DNA of 64,000 nt from Romanomermis culicivorax (taxonomy: Eukaryota > Nematoda > Enoplea > Mermithida > Mermithidae). Below the pieces are notes generated by a model that saw only the letters and a list, made by a program, of their open reading frames with translations, did no database searches and was not told the origin of the DNA. The position numbers were made by a program, and so were the translations under genes. Shown here piece by piece: positions 20,906 to 32,659 of this stretch; the first letter of the stretch is position 1, and the number at the start of each line of letters is the position of its first letter. The stretch covers positions 992,001 through 1,056,000 of the forward strand of contig CAWUHX010000023.1 in the NCBI GenBank assembly GCA_963922205.1, read 5' to 3'.

Positions 20906-21989
20906 GTATTATCTCATGTTTTAATTGGTAATCCTCAATATTTCATCTTGATATTTAATGAAGATTCACATTTTCCTTTCACACATTTTTTGAGAAAGAT
21001 CAATACGTCAAGTTTGCAAACTTTTTGAAGTGATTACTCCTTTCTCAACGTGAAATCAATCTAAAAGCTTCATGGAAGTAGTTTTCGGAAACTTCTACTC
21101 TTCTTGCTCATATCCATTTGGCCAAGTTCATTGGAGTGTGTGAATAAATTAATGGTTTTAAAATTTTTCAAACATGAAATTCCAGAAATTACGACCTTTG
21201 AACAGAAAATTCGAAGTGGCTGGAAAATTGATTTTAAAGTATCGCAGAATGTCAATACCCAAAAAAATTTTCCGGCGTTTCAGGCAGGAAAGATTAACAA
21301 CATTTTTGGGCTCTCACTTGTCATCATAGACGACTTAACCGTCGATTTCTCATGTAATTCAAAGTCATTATGTTCTTGGATAGTTTGCTGGAAAATTTTT
21401 TCCACAATGCTTGTAGGTTAGACTTCGATCAAACTCAAAAATTTCAAATGTTTCCTGAATTTTAATGAATTAACGGCTCTAAAATGTTATTGAATAAATG
21501 TTGAATGACATCTCTTTTTTGATCGATTGCCGTGATGCTCAATATATACATTTCTCTAAAAAATGACCTAGCATTGGAATTTATTCACGTATACTGATAT
21601 TATAAAATTGGCTTGCAAAAATTTGGAATGGCTTGTAAAATTTAAGGTCAACAAGCCACTTGGCTTGTGACTCGTAGGTCAAAGAAACCCTAGAGGGATG
21701 CAAATTTTGCTTTGTCTCGTCAATAATATTGAGCTATCTTGATGTGATCTGTAGTATTTTGCAGCGTAGGTGCATCGATGATGTGTATCAATCATCATCT
21801 CTAGCATTATATTCGCAATATACCTACCTATGCAGCCTATTGTATACAACAACACAACCAGTGTTTCAACACAAGTGTTGAAAAATATTATGTAGTAGGG
21901 ACTACGGAGTGTGTGTAATGCATCATTCTATTTTCACAGTGTATCTGTCTAATATTATACATGTACATTAACATTACAACTCATTTTAA
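20906..21989. other. No gene recognised
   Basis: AT-rich. A frame at 21104-21421 (+) has no recognisable family or splice structure. Words ggcttgt and acaagcc recur at about 21610-21670, echoing 20620-20690. A short inverted word (gtgtttcaacacaagtgttgaaa) lies near 21861-21883. Confidence 0.45.
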
Positions 21990-22021
21990 CATGTACCCGG
22001 GTAAACCCAGGTAATTAGGGT

Positions 22022-22246
22022 CATACCTGTAAGACCTCCGGTAAATCCGAAATTTTGGGGGGGGGGGTAGGAAAAAGTCGAAATTTTTCCCAAAAAAGGC
22101 CAAAAAACATACACTTTTTGGCAAATTTTTTTAATTTTTTCCCAACTGGGGGGGGGGGGGGTTGGGGGTAAATGATTTTGGGTACTGGGTTGGCCAAGTT
22201 GGGGGGGGGGGAAGTCCCCCCTAACCCCCCCCCAAGTACAGGTATG
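22022..22246. mobile_element. MITE copy 2 with CATACCTGTA termini
   Basis: 225 bp. Termini CATACCTGTAAGACC and AAGTACAGGTATG. Flanking 8-bp direct repeats attagggt (22014-22021) and attcgggt (22247-22254) differ by one base. The interior has several G and C runs. The sequence at about 20537-20556 resembles the same site without the insertion, which supports these borders. Confidence 0.78.
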
Positions 22247-22439
22247 ATTCGGGTACCCCGGTACGAAATTCTTGTCGTAACATGACCGAGAAAAATGTTA
22301 GTTTTAATCAAATTCGTCAACAAACAATACAGGATCAAACATTTATCCATAATTTGTGTTGATAGAATTTATAAGCACTAACTAGAATGAACTTTTATAA
22401 CCGCGCACTGGAATAATATAAAAAATCGTAAATGAATTG

Positions 22440-23240
22440 GGACCCGGGGCGGAGCGCCGGAAAATTTTCACTTTTTCTACGCATAAAAATGCATCTCCGG
22501 ACAGAAAACCCAATCACCTAATCAAAACAGCAGTCAGGCCTTAAGTTGCACTGTGCAACTTGGCAGAAAAAATTTGGGGTAAATTATGGATGGCAGTGGC
22601 TGGCCGCCGAATTTACTCTACCTTCAAAATTTTCCTTAGGCTTAGGTTTAGGGTACAGCAGATGCGCCCGAGTGTCTATCTAAATCAACAAAACAATTAA
22701 TTTAGTTGAATTGACTTCATTACAACGTATTTTTATGATATATTTCGTACTCAAAAGATGTAATATAAATCAATCGATATCCTTTGTATCCATCTTGCAA
22801 CCACACATATATGAGTCAACTTGCTCACAAAAAAGTAGACACTAAATCTTTCGTGGAGTGTACTCCGACCATACGGGGTGACATCCATTGATCTGCGCCG
22901 CGCAGCGCTGTTGAGGAGGCTCTTCCAAATGTTTCGGCGTGGCCACCGCCATTCGTAAAAATTCCAAAATTTGGTTGCACAGCCCGAAATTTGGTTGCTG
23001 TGTGCAAAAAAACCCTGCCTCTAAATACGGACGGGCCTGAATTTTCGGCCCCTAAAATGACCCAAAATCATGGAAATTTAGCTTTAGACCAGTCAAAAAA
23101 CTCGTGCCAATTAGCACAATCGCTCAAAAATTATTGTGCTAATCCAAATTTTTTGTGCCAAAAAACCATGTTTTGACACAAAAAAAACACTGCGATGCTG
23201 TGTCGAAATTCAAAAAGCCGTGCTATGTGGAAAAAACATT
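22440..23240. repeat. Composite of dispersed-repeat fragments
   Basis: Includes a GC-hairpin header (ggggcggagcgcc, about 22446) followed by gaaaatttt and aaaatgcatct, as in the 19.7/20.8 kb arms. Also present are the GTTGCAC palindrome at 22543, a segment at about 22616-22690 shared with 45.0 kb (gggtacagcag.tgcgcccga), an inverted copy of the 527-571 words at 22965-23012, and the 1040-1230 relative at 23020-23190. A GC-rich hairpin-like word, gcgccgcgcagcgc, is near 22896. Confidence 0.6.
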
Positions 23241-24010
23241 CTATCCACATAAACACAGTAAAATTTGCTACGTTAGCAAAAATCTACAAACACGAATACC
23301 CTGATGACAACACTACATACAAAAGACGGCTGTTGCCAAACGTTGGGGATGTGGGCTAGCCGTAGAACCCAATCTTCTCGAAACGAAAAAACGGAAGAAA
23401 GTGAAGTTTCTGGAACAAACTAATACTTCATTAACTTTCAAATAAACTTTGTGTATAAAGGGTACAGTCGTGCATTTTTCTACCAGAATAGTAAAATAAT
23501 CACCCAGAGGAGAAAATGGAAAACCACTACTCTAAACTCACTCGACTTCAAATCAACTGAAAATGCAAGATTACGTACAGGGTTCCAAATTGTAAATCAA
23601 ATTCACAGAAAATATAGACTTCTTGAAATCCGTTGCTGGTCAGGTGATTATTAATCAGGCGAAAATAATCTACAAAGATAACTTATTTACCCTATGAACC
23701 TTGAAATTTTGGTTCAGCTGAAAATAAAAATACTGTACAAAGTAAACATCAAAAAGTTCCAACCGCATGGAATCCACTGAGGGCTTAAACAGAATATATG
23801 GGAGTTATGGCTGATCTTAAACACAGGCCTCCTAAGCTAAAACAAGGAAAACTACTAGAAATGAAAGCAGATGTATCAAAAGAGGGGTATCATAAAAATA
23901 CAGTAACTTTTGCTCCTGCTAGAGCAAACATAAATGTCAGAAATGAAAAAAAACAGACATTAACCAAAAGATAAAATAGCAGTAGCTAGTCAAACCAATT
24001 TAGCATGAAA
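23241..24010. other. No gene recognised
   Basis: Short frames only. Nothing with a family resemblance. It may be the upstream part of a retroelement LTR ending near 24.4 kb, judging from the promoter-like elements that follow. Confidence 0.4.
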
Positions 24011-24015
24011 AGCTG

Positions 24016-24051
24016 TATATAAGAGCCTGTAACTCTTATCCTTCGTTCAGT
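24016..24051 (+). promoter_or_regulatory. TATA box plus initiator, possible retroelement (LTR) promoter
   Basis: TATATAAG at 24016-24023 lies 31-33 bp upstream of TTCAGT at 24046-24051, the spacing and sequence of an arthropod-type TATA plus TCAGT initiator. AATAAA at about 24345 would then end a roughly 300-nt transcript start-to-polyA interval, as in the R region of an LTR. No coding gene follows in frame, so a solo LTR is the simplest reading. Confidence 0.45.
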
Positions 24052-24180
24052 TTACCTTATTTCAGTTCAGTATTTTCAGTTCCATTCAGTTGTTCAGCCG
24101 AGCTCAGTTCAGTCAGTTGGCTCAGTTCATTTATCCTTCAGTACAGTTCATTTCAGTAAGTCAATAATTCAGTCAGTTAT
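24044..24180 (+). repeat. Degenerate CAGTT(C) tandem repeat
   Basis: About 15 imperfect copies of ttcagt or cagttc within 135 bp, immediately downstream of the putative initiator. No reading frame. Confidence 0.7.
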
Positions 24181-24199
24181 TAGTCTGTCGATTTGTTTT

Positions 24200-25840
24200 A
24201 CTATTTTCTGTCATCCATTTACTGAATTGTCTATTTATTCTTCATATATTATTATTCCCATCCACCCTCAATATCAAAGGAACACTTTCATCCATATTCA
24301 TTCACAACTATGTACTGATGTATATCCAAATTTAGTGAATTTCAAATAAATCTTTAAAGCACAAGTCTACTTATTAAACTTCCTAGGAACATAGGTGTTC
24401 AGGGGCCGAATATCTGCATATCGAACGTGCATTATCACTACAGTACTTCGACCTAATTTCCTCTTAACGAATTTAGACCCTGACAGGCGAAAACACTTCT
24501 CAGAAAGTCGTTTTAGTATTCAAATACTCCATCATAGTATTCCAATTGTTGTACTCCTGAAGAACTGTACAACTGTGCATATGCTGCCTATAGTTTGTTT
24601 TCTGTGAAATTCTTCTCAAAAGGAAAAATGAAGAAAATTTAGCACTTTTGTCATTGTAATTCAAATGAACTTTTCACTGTAAAACTTTTATTCAAAAAAT
24701 TATTGAGCTTATTTGAACTAAAATGACAGATGCCTGCAAAACTGGTGTAACTGAATTTAATTTGATACACAATTTTTATTTGATGAAATTTTTTTTACTA
24801 CAGAAAAAAGACTGATGTCTCCATGACATTAGGGTAAGATCTAAATATTGTAAAAAAATATGCTTACCTACTGCCGATTTTGAAAACATTTAGGTTGATA
24901 CTTCCACCCACATCATTTAAAAGCAATTTGAAAAAATTGACTTTATGTAAGAAAAATAGAAACAAAACATGAAATGGCAGAAAAAATTTTTTCATTCAGA
25001 ATTGAAAAAATGGGGTAAAAACACATCCAAAAGTTTTTGGTCAGGAATTGGGCTGAGTTAAGTAGTTTCCATCTAAATGTTGATTGTAGTTTTGGCTAAA
25101 AATTGCTGTTATAGCATATAATATGTATTTTTAGATAAACAGCATCAGAGACATTGAAGAATGACCTTAGGATCTATTACATCATTTGAAGAAAAGACAG
25201 TCTTTGAAGGTTTTTTTTTCATTTCAGACAATTAACATTACAAATAATGACGGGGACTTGGTGGCCCGCGAATGACACATATTTTACAATAGAAATTTTA
25301 TGACGTGGAAAAAAACAAACATATGCCTGAAAAAAAAACTAAATTATAATATCACTGTTTGCAGATCAACTTAAGATTTTCAATGCTCCCAGAAAATAAT
25401 TTCTTTTCCAAATAAATAAAATCCAAAATTCAAATGATCTGTAATAAGAAAAAACATCACAATAAAATGTGGAGACATACATAAAAACTATGGACACATA
25501 CATAAAATAAATTACAGTAAGAACCACAATTTAATGAACGATGAGGAAAAAATTAATAAACAAAGTCTATATTTGAAGTAAATGGCTTTTAGATTTATTA
25601 TTGTCTTGTATATACTTTTCTTACAAATTTTATTTTTCAAAAAAAATATTCAAAAGTTTTCTGGTCTAAAATTTCAGGTTCCGTCCTAATCAAAACTTGA
25701 AAATACTATGTAAAATTTTCTCTGAATCTTTCAATTCATTTTTCTTTTTATAATGCATTCATGACTTCCAAATATCTTTTTGAGCAGTACACATGATCGA
25801 GTTTAACTCAAGAATTTTATCATAATTGGCATAACTAGGC
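24200..25840. other. AT-rich, no gene recognised
   Basis: AATAAA near 24345, then sequence with few CpG and no coherent ORF. A 70-codon frame at 24395-24607 (+) has no recognisable features. The stretch could be 3'-flanking DNA of the adjacent non-LTR element. Confidence 0.4.
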
Positions 25841-25849
25841 TTCACATCA

Positions 25850-26060
25850 AAAATGAAATTTTCAATATTCAAATCCTTGCCTATGCCCTTCAAGGCTAAA
25901 GTAGTTTTTATCCAAGACTTGGTTAATCTTGTACATAAGGCAAAAACATGCTACACATCTTCTCTTTCAAATCTCACCTCATATAAACAGAACTTACAGT
26001 TTGCATCTAGACTAGGATCTATGTGCCTTATTTTTGATTTTTTTAACAGAAACCTGTGAA
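25850..26060 (-). pseudogene. LINE C-terminal zinc-motif remnant
   Basis: The - strand reads NCKFCLYEVRFERED, a stop, then HVFALCTRLTKSW, the C-X2-C...H-X4-C motif found at the C-terminus of L1/Tx1-type ORF2. It sets the approximate 3' limit of the element. Confidence 0.6.
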
Positions 26061-26376
26061 AATTAAAATTCTGTTTCTCCCATATTCATCAAAAAATTTT
26101 ACTGGACTGTTGGTTAATTATTGAAATTGTCTTCCTAGGTAGTCTGAGTTTATGTTCCCAGTATTCACTGATCTTTGGTTAGCACTTCTGTACAATTTTG
26201 TCTAGAATTACGAGATAACATACTTTTGTAGAAACACTATCAAAATGAAGATTTCTTCCTCTTATTTTCAAGACATTATGTGAGAAGTGAAATAAAGTAT
26301 CCATCTACAACTCAGGACTTGCATTTTTGTCAACTGACTTCTTGACTTATCTATTGTCTCATCTAGGAAGAAAAAG

Positions 26377-27704
26377 CTAACTATCAAGATTCTTTGTTTT
26401 CATCCTTATTAGAAGCATAAAATTCACCTTAATTTTTGAAATGATATCAACCAAACCTACATGTTTTGTGGGTAATTTTGGCTTTTTCCTTGCTAGCAAT
26501 TTCATATTAGAACCCTTTGACCAAATAAACTTCGCAGCAAGTTTTTCAAGGGTTTTGACAAGATCAGGGTTTATATAATCAAACAAGGCCGAATATCAAA
26601 GTTTCCACAAAACATATGTATCAATAATTTTGGCTCTAGCATAATATGAAATTTTACTTGATGCTAGGTTTCCTTCCTATAAATTTACTGATGTCTTCCT
26701 TTAGTCATTTAACATTTTCATCTTGTACAACTCCCAGCTTATCGAAATAAATTCCTTGTATTCTCATCATTTCAACTACAAAATCTTCATATTCATGTGG
26801 AATATTTCCTGTCATATCACCCATGCAAATAATTTTAGTCTTTTCCTTTTTTAAACTAACCCTAGAGGCTTTTCTGAAAATTTCATACATGTCAAAAAAT
26901 TTTTTTGACAGATTCAAAGTCTCTTAAGAAAAATTTATATTATCAGCATAACAGTTTATCTTAAATTGTTTCCTCTGAACTTGTAATCCTGTTACTTCAG
27001 TATTTTTTCTTGTGTAATTCCATACTGTCTCTGATACAAGGACATAAATCAATGGTGATAAAGGACAACCTTGCTTCATTTCCCTGCTCACATTGGATGG
27101 AAAAGTTTCATTGCCATGCCATTGATCAATAATGATGATTACAGTTCTTCTAGTTTATAAATTATTTTTATCCATTGTATGAATTTTGGACCAAGTTAAA
27201 GAATTGCAATGCATCAAAAATACACTTCCATTCGACAATGCTTAAGGCTGACACCTAATCCAGTCACAGAATCAAAGCTTTTTCTTTTGTTTTTTTGATA
27301 ATGTATCAAATTATATATAGAAAACTATTCATCCTTGATATCTGTACCTTCTACTGCACAGGTCTGGTTTCAGGTACAATGTCAGGTATAATACTTTTCA
27401 TTCTATTTAAAAAGCTTTTTCTAAAATTTTAGAATCAACATTCAACATTTTTATTATGGTCCCCAACTACTTCTTTGGGATTTTCTTTTTCTCCCTTATA
27501 TATCTGAGATATAATATCATAATACATTCTATTTGTCATTTCACCTGACTCATATATGGCAGAGAATAATTTCTTCAATACATGTACCAGAGAATCAAAA
27601 AACTGTTGATAATACTCAATAGGAATTCCATCACTTCCAGGTGATTTTTCTTTCTTGAATGGTAAAATTACATTTCTGATTTCTCCTTCTGAAAATTCTA
27701 CTCC
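26377..27704 (-). pseudogene. LINE reverse transcriptase remnant
   Basis: - strand motifs in order: KKEKSPGSDGIPIEYYQQFF (RT motif around 27640), IYKGEKENPKE, REMKQGCPLSPLIYVLVSET (about 27080), CYADNIN (26936-26953; the second Asp of YADD is Asn), KASRVSLKKEKTKI (about 26860), and KLAAKFIWSKGSN (about 26530). It is interrupted by several stops and frameshifts, and the YADN change alone would kill catalysis. Confidence 0.78.
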
Positions 27705-28608
27705 TAGGGCAGTAAGTTTGTTGGCCGATTAAAATTATTCAGGATTATGTTTAATCCCTGATCAAGTAATCATGGATTAAAATTTAATCAACAATTAAAA
27801 CAAATGGTAAGCTCATCAGCCGATCAAAAGACGATTATGCAATCTCTGATTAAAATATGATAGTCGATTAGAATCATATAATCCAGGATTAAAACTATAA
27901 TTGCTGATTGAAAACTGTAGAACATATACTGTCTTTAGTGTAGGTGTACAGCTTTTCCTTCTGTACATCACCTTTCGTCATCAATTTATTGTTATTAATT
28001 TTTTTCATGATATCCACTGCAAAATACACGTTTCTATAGAAAACTACTAATTTTGATTCTGAAGAGATTGAATTATTTTGAAGAAGGTTAAAAAACTTAT
28101 TTACTATAGGTTTTCAATTTCTTTATTGAAAAATTTCAATAAATTTTTATTTGCAAAATTTCGTTTTTAAATAAATTTTTTTGTTTTTTTTCATCTTTAT
28201 GAATTTTTTTATCCAATTATCTCTCTTGCAATGCCCTTACTTAGTCTTAATCGCGACAAGAACTTCTTATTTGAATATGCTTCTATTGGATTTGATCTAT
28301 CCAGGGAATGACGAATTTGTGGTTGATTTTCTGCTTCATTCTAATTTATACATGATTTTCTGCTTCATCCTCATTTGAATCGTCCAAAAAATCAACAACA
28401 TTGTATTTTTCAACTACTAAACCGACTATGCAATGGCAAAAAACATATATAATCGACCTTTTAAACCTGGGTTGGAGTAGGATTGGAAGCTCATATTATT
28501 AAAATCGCCAATTATGACAATTGAGCTTTAATTGGCTGACAAACTTGCGGATTGTTTTAAACTCCGATTAAACTGATCGATATTTAATTGGCCAACAAAC
28601 TTACCACC
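27705..28608. mobile_element. ~0.9 kb element with inverted ends inserted in the LINE
   Basis: The left end agggcagtaagtttgttggc at about 27707-27726 and the inverse of the right end (about 28585-28608) agree over roughly 27 bp with three or four mismatches (core GTAAGTTTGTTGGCC). Interior sequence is AT-rich with repeated attaatc/gattaaaa words near both ends and no ORF. It separates endonuclease and RT parts of one LINE, so it inserted later. The target duplication could not be resolved. Confidence 0.7.
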
Positions 28609-29269
28609 CTTAGCAACTTCTATTTTCATCAGAAACCATTTTAATCAACATTCCTTCCAAGAACTTTTCTTTGTATTCTGTATGTTATGCCAACATGTGA
28701 AGAGCTTCTCAAATTGTCTTCTACACTCTTCTAAAACTTCTAATTGATCCTCCAATATACTATTACTCTCTGTCTTAACTGAAGCTTTTATTCTATTCTC
28801 AGCAGACTTTTTTCCAAAGCTTTTTACAGTTGCAAGTGAACATCCATCAGCAAGGATATTTTGATAATGAGTTTTGCTCAGTTTTCCCTTAATTGGACCA
28901 TTTATTAGTATTCTATACTCATACTAAACTTTTTTATATTCCTTTCTTAATCATAGATCCTGGCTATCATCATTTAATTTTTCTCATATCTAAATGTTTG
29001 CACAATTCTTCCTTATTCTTAAGTTTTCTTATCAAATACCATTTTGATATATAAAGTCATGTTTCACATTTACTTCGGAACTTTCCCATCCATTAATCAA
29101 GGATTCATCTGGGAATTCTCTAAGATCCTTAAAATTTTTGTCGAATGATTTCAAAACTTCGTTTGTGACTTCATCTTCTTTTGTGCCGAGAAAGTTTTTT
29201 TCCAGACAGAAGGCCCAATTGTAACTTTCAAAAAACTTTACTTCATAGTTACCCTGAAGAGCTAATGAT
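28609..29269 (-). pseudogene. LINE endonuclease-RT linker remnant
   Basis: Hydrophilic broken frames (for example EDQLEVLEECRRQFEKLFTC) between the endonuclease and RT domains, with many stops. Assigned by position only. Confidence 0.45.
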
Positions 29270-30031
29270 CACTCATTCCTAGGTCAAGTACTCTATAACT
29301 ACTGAAAGAATCAAACAAGAATCTTGTTTTGTTTGAAGCAGTCTTATGTGCATTGGAAATATGAGTAAAAATTTTCTACCTCAGATGATTCAGTCGAAAA
29401 ATATACAGTTCTAGCTTACTTTTTTACTGCCTTGAACTCTTGTTTTCATTTTTCATCTTCTTTGATGGAATGAATCTTTATCAGGAAAATCACTCTGTAA
29501 AATTGAAATCATCTAAGATGATTGCCTCATCATGATGCCTGAAGGAATCAAAAATGTTTTTTGTAAAGACTGTTCAAGAAAAATCAGCTTCTTTCATGGG
29601 AGCATAGATGATCATTGTATGAAACATTTTCTTCCCTAATTCTACAAGATACGCCAACTCTCCTTTTCATTTAAAAAACTTTTCTTATCAATTTCAGTCT
29701 ACAATGTAACCATTGATGCAATTCGGCAACAATTTGTGTTAGCTATAGACAAATTATAATCAGAATATTTTTCAAAAGTATACTTGAATAGAAAAGAATA
29801 TTTTTTAGTCTTAAAATGTGTTCTATGGAGAGCCATGACATCTATAATTTTTGCTTGCTCACAGATTTTATTTAATTTTAACTCATTCTCTGTTAAACCT
29901 GCACAATTCAGAGCTTCTATCCTAAGCCAATTACTTTGCTTAGTGAATGTTAAAAATTCGAAAGGCTGAGTGAAAGTATCATAAATCAAGACAAGGTAAC
30001 CACAATGATTAATGCTTAAATATTCGGCCAT
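29270..30031 (-). pseudogene. LINE APE-type endonuclease remnant
   Basis: The - strand frame from 30031 contains LRIEALNCAGLTENELK and IIDVMALHRTHF, the N-terminal APE signature (the Gln-Glu of the usual LQE is altered to His-Arg). Downstream, IILDDFNFTE (29493-29522) is the GDFN-type motif and MSDH (near 29270) is the terminal catalytic Ser-Asp-His, each separated by stops. It would nick target DNA for target-primed reverse transcription if intact. Confidence 0.7.
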
Positions 30032-30561
30032 TTACTATCCTAAATTTCATGCAACAATACTCCTGGGCCTTTTTTAAACTGGCCATCAGAAAATCGATTT
30101 TATTTCTCCCATTCTCTATGGAATTAGACATTCATTCTCATTTGATCACATAGTTTCATCAATATTTTGGGGAAATTATTTTTGCCCAAGTTTTGTCCAT
30201 CATTGATTGATGGATAACTTTTGCCAATTCAGATCCCCCAATAACTGTTGTAAGGATTTGTTCCCATGAGATAGTCATTCAACATACTGAACAAAGCTCA
30301 ATGCATAGGTTTTGATTGAGTGTATCTACCAATTCCTATCATATAATGTCTTTGATGAATGGTCCATAGAGTAGTCAGATTATTCCACAATTTACAATCT
30401 CACATTTTTTTATGGTAAGTTCCTAGCACTAGCTTTCTGAGCAAAGAGGTAATGTTGTGTGCTTCTGTGGTTAACTCCATGAACAACAAATTTGCATGGG
30501 AAATGAATGGATAGAATAAATTTATAAGTATAAAAGGATATAAAGTCCCATTTTTTTCTGA

Positions 30562-31172
30562 TTAGAGTAAAATGGAATATGGGTAGGGATGTACTGATTT
30601 AATTGTAATATTTTTCCAGTCAGCTGAATCGGACTCCTCGATTGCAATTAATGAACAATCTGAAAACATTGGGTAATGAGATGATAAGGTATCCCTTTTT
30701 ATTGCCACTGTTAATGATGCATAAGACTCAACTGATGGTGGTGTCTTTGGCAAATTCTCTCATGAGACAGTACATATTTTTCACATATGGCCTGGTTGCA
30801 TACATTTTTTACAATAAATTTCCATAGTGTAGAACCACAACTGTAGTTTGATTGGTTTTATTGTAGATGGAATATGTAACCAAATTACACCTGGAATTCT
30901 ACTATCCACAATTTTTACAGAGTGCACATTCCAGCAAATACATTTACAGTTTTCAATAGGCAAAAACTTTGTTTGATTATTGTCAACAATTTAAAACCCC
31001 AGGAGTTATTCTTCAACCAAATTTCAACTTCAGAATTTGGTCTACATTCAGATATAGTGTGTCCATACAAATATTCCAGATTCAGAATTTTCTTAATATG
31101 AGGTTGATATGGTTTAATAACATCAACTTCTAGATTAAAAAAATAAAATTTTCCATAACTGGTAAAGCTCAT
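30562..31172 (-). pseudogene. LINE ORF1 remnant with CCHC zinc knuckle
   Basis: Several - strand frames join in order: WLHIPSTIKPIKLQLWFYTM, then YCKKCMQPGHM and, after a TGA at 30781-30783, KIC, completing C-X2-C-X4-H-X4-C with the stop inside the knuckle. This nucleic-acid-binding gag-like protein packages LINE RNA. At least two frameshifts or stops are visible. Confidence 0.65.
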
Positions 31173-31179
31173 TTTTCTT

Positions 31180-32480
31180 TTGTATCATAATAAAATTTGA
31201 GCATATTATTATTCAACATTCAAACATTATTCCATATAATATTCTCTGAATTTTTTGTTGCTTTCGGCTTCATAAATCCTGTGAAGTGTTGGAGTATTAC
31301 TATCAACTGGACCTATTTTGTCCGAACTCATGGACTGAGCTGTTGCATCTACCTCCCCTTTATCACTGTCATCATCCATTCAAAGTAAACCCCAGAAGAT
31401 GAACAATTGATGAAACATTTGGTTTGTTAAGTTTACCAAACAATGTAACTATATAAATCCAATGCCTTGATAAAATTGCAAAACAGAATGATTTAAAGCT
31501 TCATCTCTCTCCCTGGATCACTTGCCTTGTTATTTTAGTGTAAAAACGTAATAAAGGTAATTCGCATAACCAGTTATCATTAAGGTTACTAAAGAAACAT
31601 TCCCAAATATGACAAATATTTTTGATCATAACCAGTTGCAGACTTTGGATTGAGACTTATCTCTTAACTTCAATAAGAAAGATTTGATTCTGTACTTTGC
31701 GACAAAGATCTGAAACTTGAGGATCTTTATTCAGAGCTTACTCTCATTCAGGCTATAGTTGAAATATTTAGTTATTAAAAATTGCACCCAATCTGGATGA
31801 GTCATGAACATTTTTCTCCTTTACAAACACTATAAAGTCTTTGAGTTTCAATTTGAAATCTCCATTTTTAGACTCCAATGTACTTTTTGGAGCTAGACTG
31901 TATGTCTATGAGTTTATTTGCTCAAAATGAGATGAGCAGCTTCATATTTTTTAAATAAAGTTTATCTGGGATGTGGTGAAATGTGATAATCATAGTTCAA
32001 AAGAGATCAGCAGAGTTTGTGATCATGTTGTAATTTTTTTAGAAAATGAAACATGAAAATCAGATTCATGTTGAGTGGGAAATCATTGAAAACAACAATG
32101 TACGTCTTGTAGAGTGACATAAAACCAAGGGCTGCCCCTATATCGCCTCTGAATTCTGGAGCTGCTCATCTGTGCTTGAAATTTGTCCTGATGCACTTGG
32201 CTACAGAAAATACCTTCTGACAGAGATGAAAAAGTTTTTAATGAGAAAGAATGAAAATAAAATATTTCCTAACTAGACTTTTTCAACTCTCGGCAAAATC
32301 TTCAAAAATCTAGTCCAAGCCTTTTTCTGCCTTGGCAGCTATCCAAGGAAGTATAATCTTCTGTTTCTGCTCCATTGAGAAACTTTGCAAAGAAGCAGTA
32401 ATTACTATGCTTCATCTTGTTAAATTCAGATTATCTCAGTTTTTTTGACCTGATCTAAAAAAGACTGAAATTGCAGTTCC
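31180..32480. other. AT-rich, CpG-poor, no gene recognised
   Basis: No frame above about 65 codons with protein-like content. No repeat partner noticed within the window. Confidence 0.4.
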
Positions 32481-32489
32481 TGTGTAAAG

Positions 32490-32655
32490 CCCACCATCAA
32501 TCTAACTGCCAAAGACAATGACAGACAAGGGACAAAAAACTGACCTCAAGGCTCACAAGTAATCATTATTGGTGTTGAATTATCATTGTCAACACTTACT
32601 GCTGTGTGGCACATGACATAATTAGGCAGACCATACAAGCACATAGACTGGCAAT
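32490..32655 (+). repeat. Dispersed repeat, partner of 39,571-39,740
   Basis: Both copies contain, in order, ccaccatcaatc, gctc(a/g)caagtaa, attggtgttgaattat or a one-base variant, gacacttactgctgtgtg, and aggcagaccata followed by (c/g)aagcacatag. Same orientation, moderately diverged, no ORF. Confidence 0.75.
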
Positions 32656-32659
32656 ATCA

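Larger units (their letters stand above)
25840..31172 (-). mobile_element. Decayed non-LTR retrotransposon (L1/Tx1-like order)
   Basis: Reading the - strand from 31172 downward gives the complete order of an APE-type LINE: ORF1 with a CCHC zinc knuckle, APE endonuclease, reverse transcriptase, and a C-terminal CX2C...HX4C zinc motif. Every part is broken by stops and frameshifts, so it is long dead. Between endonuclease and RT sits a foreign insert with inverted ends (about 27705-28608). Without it the element is about 4.4 kb. Clade is inferred from the HIPS...C-x2-C-x4-H knuckle arrangement, typical of Tx1/L1-type ORF1; a related clade is possible. No poly-A tail or target duplication could be identified. 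Confidence 0.8.
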
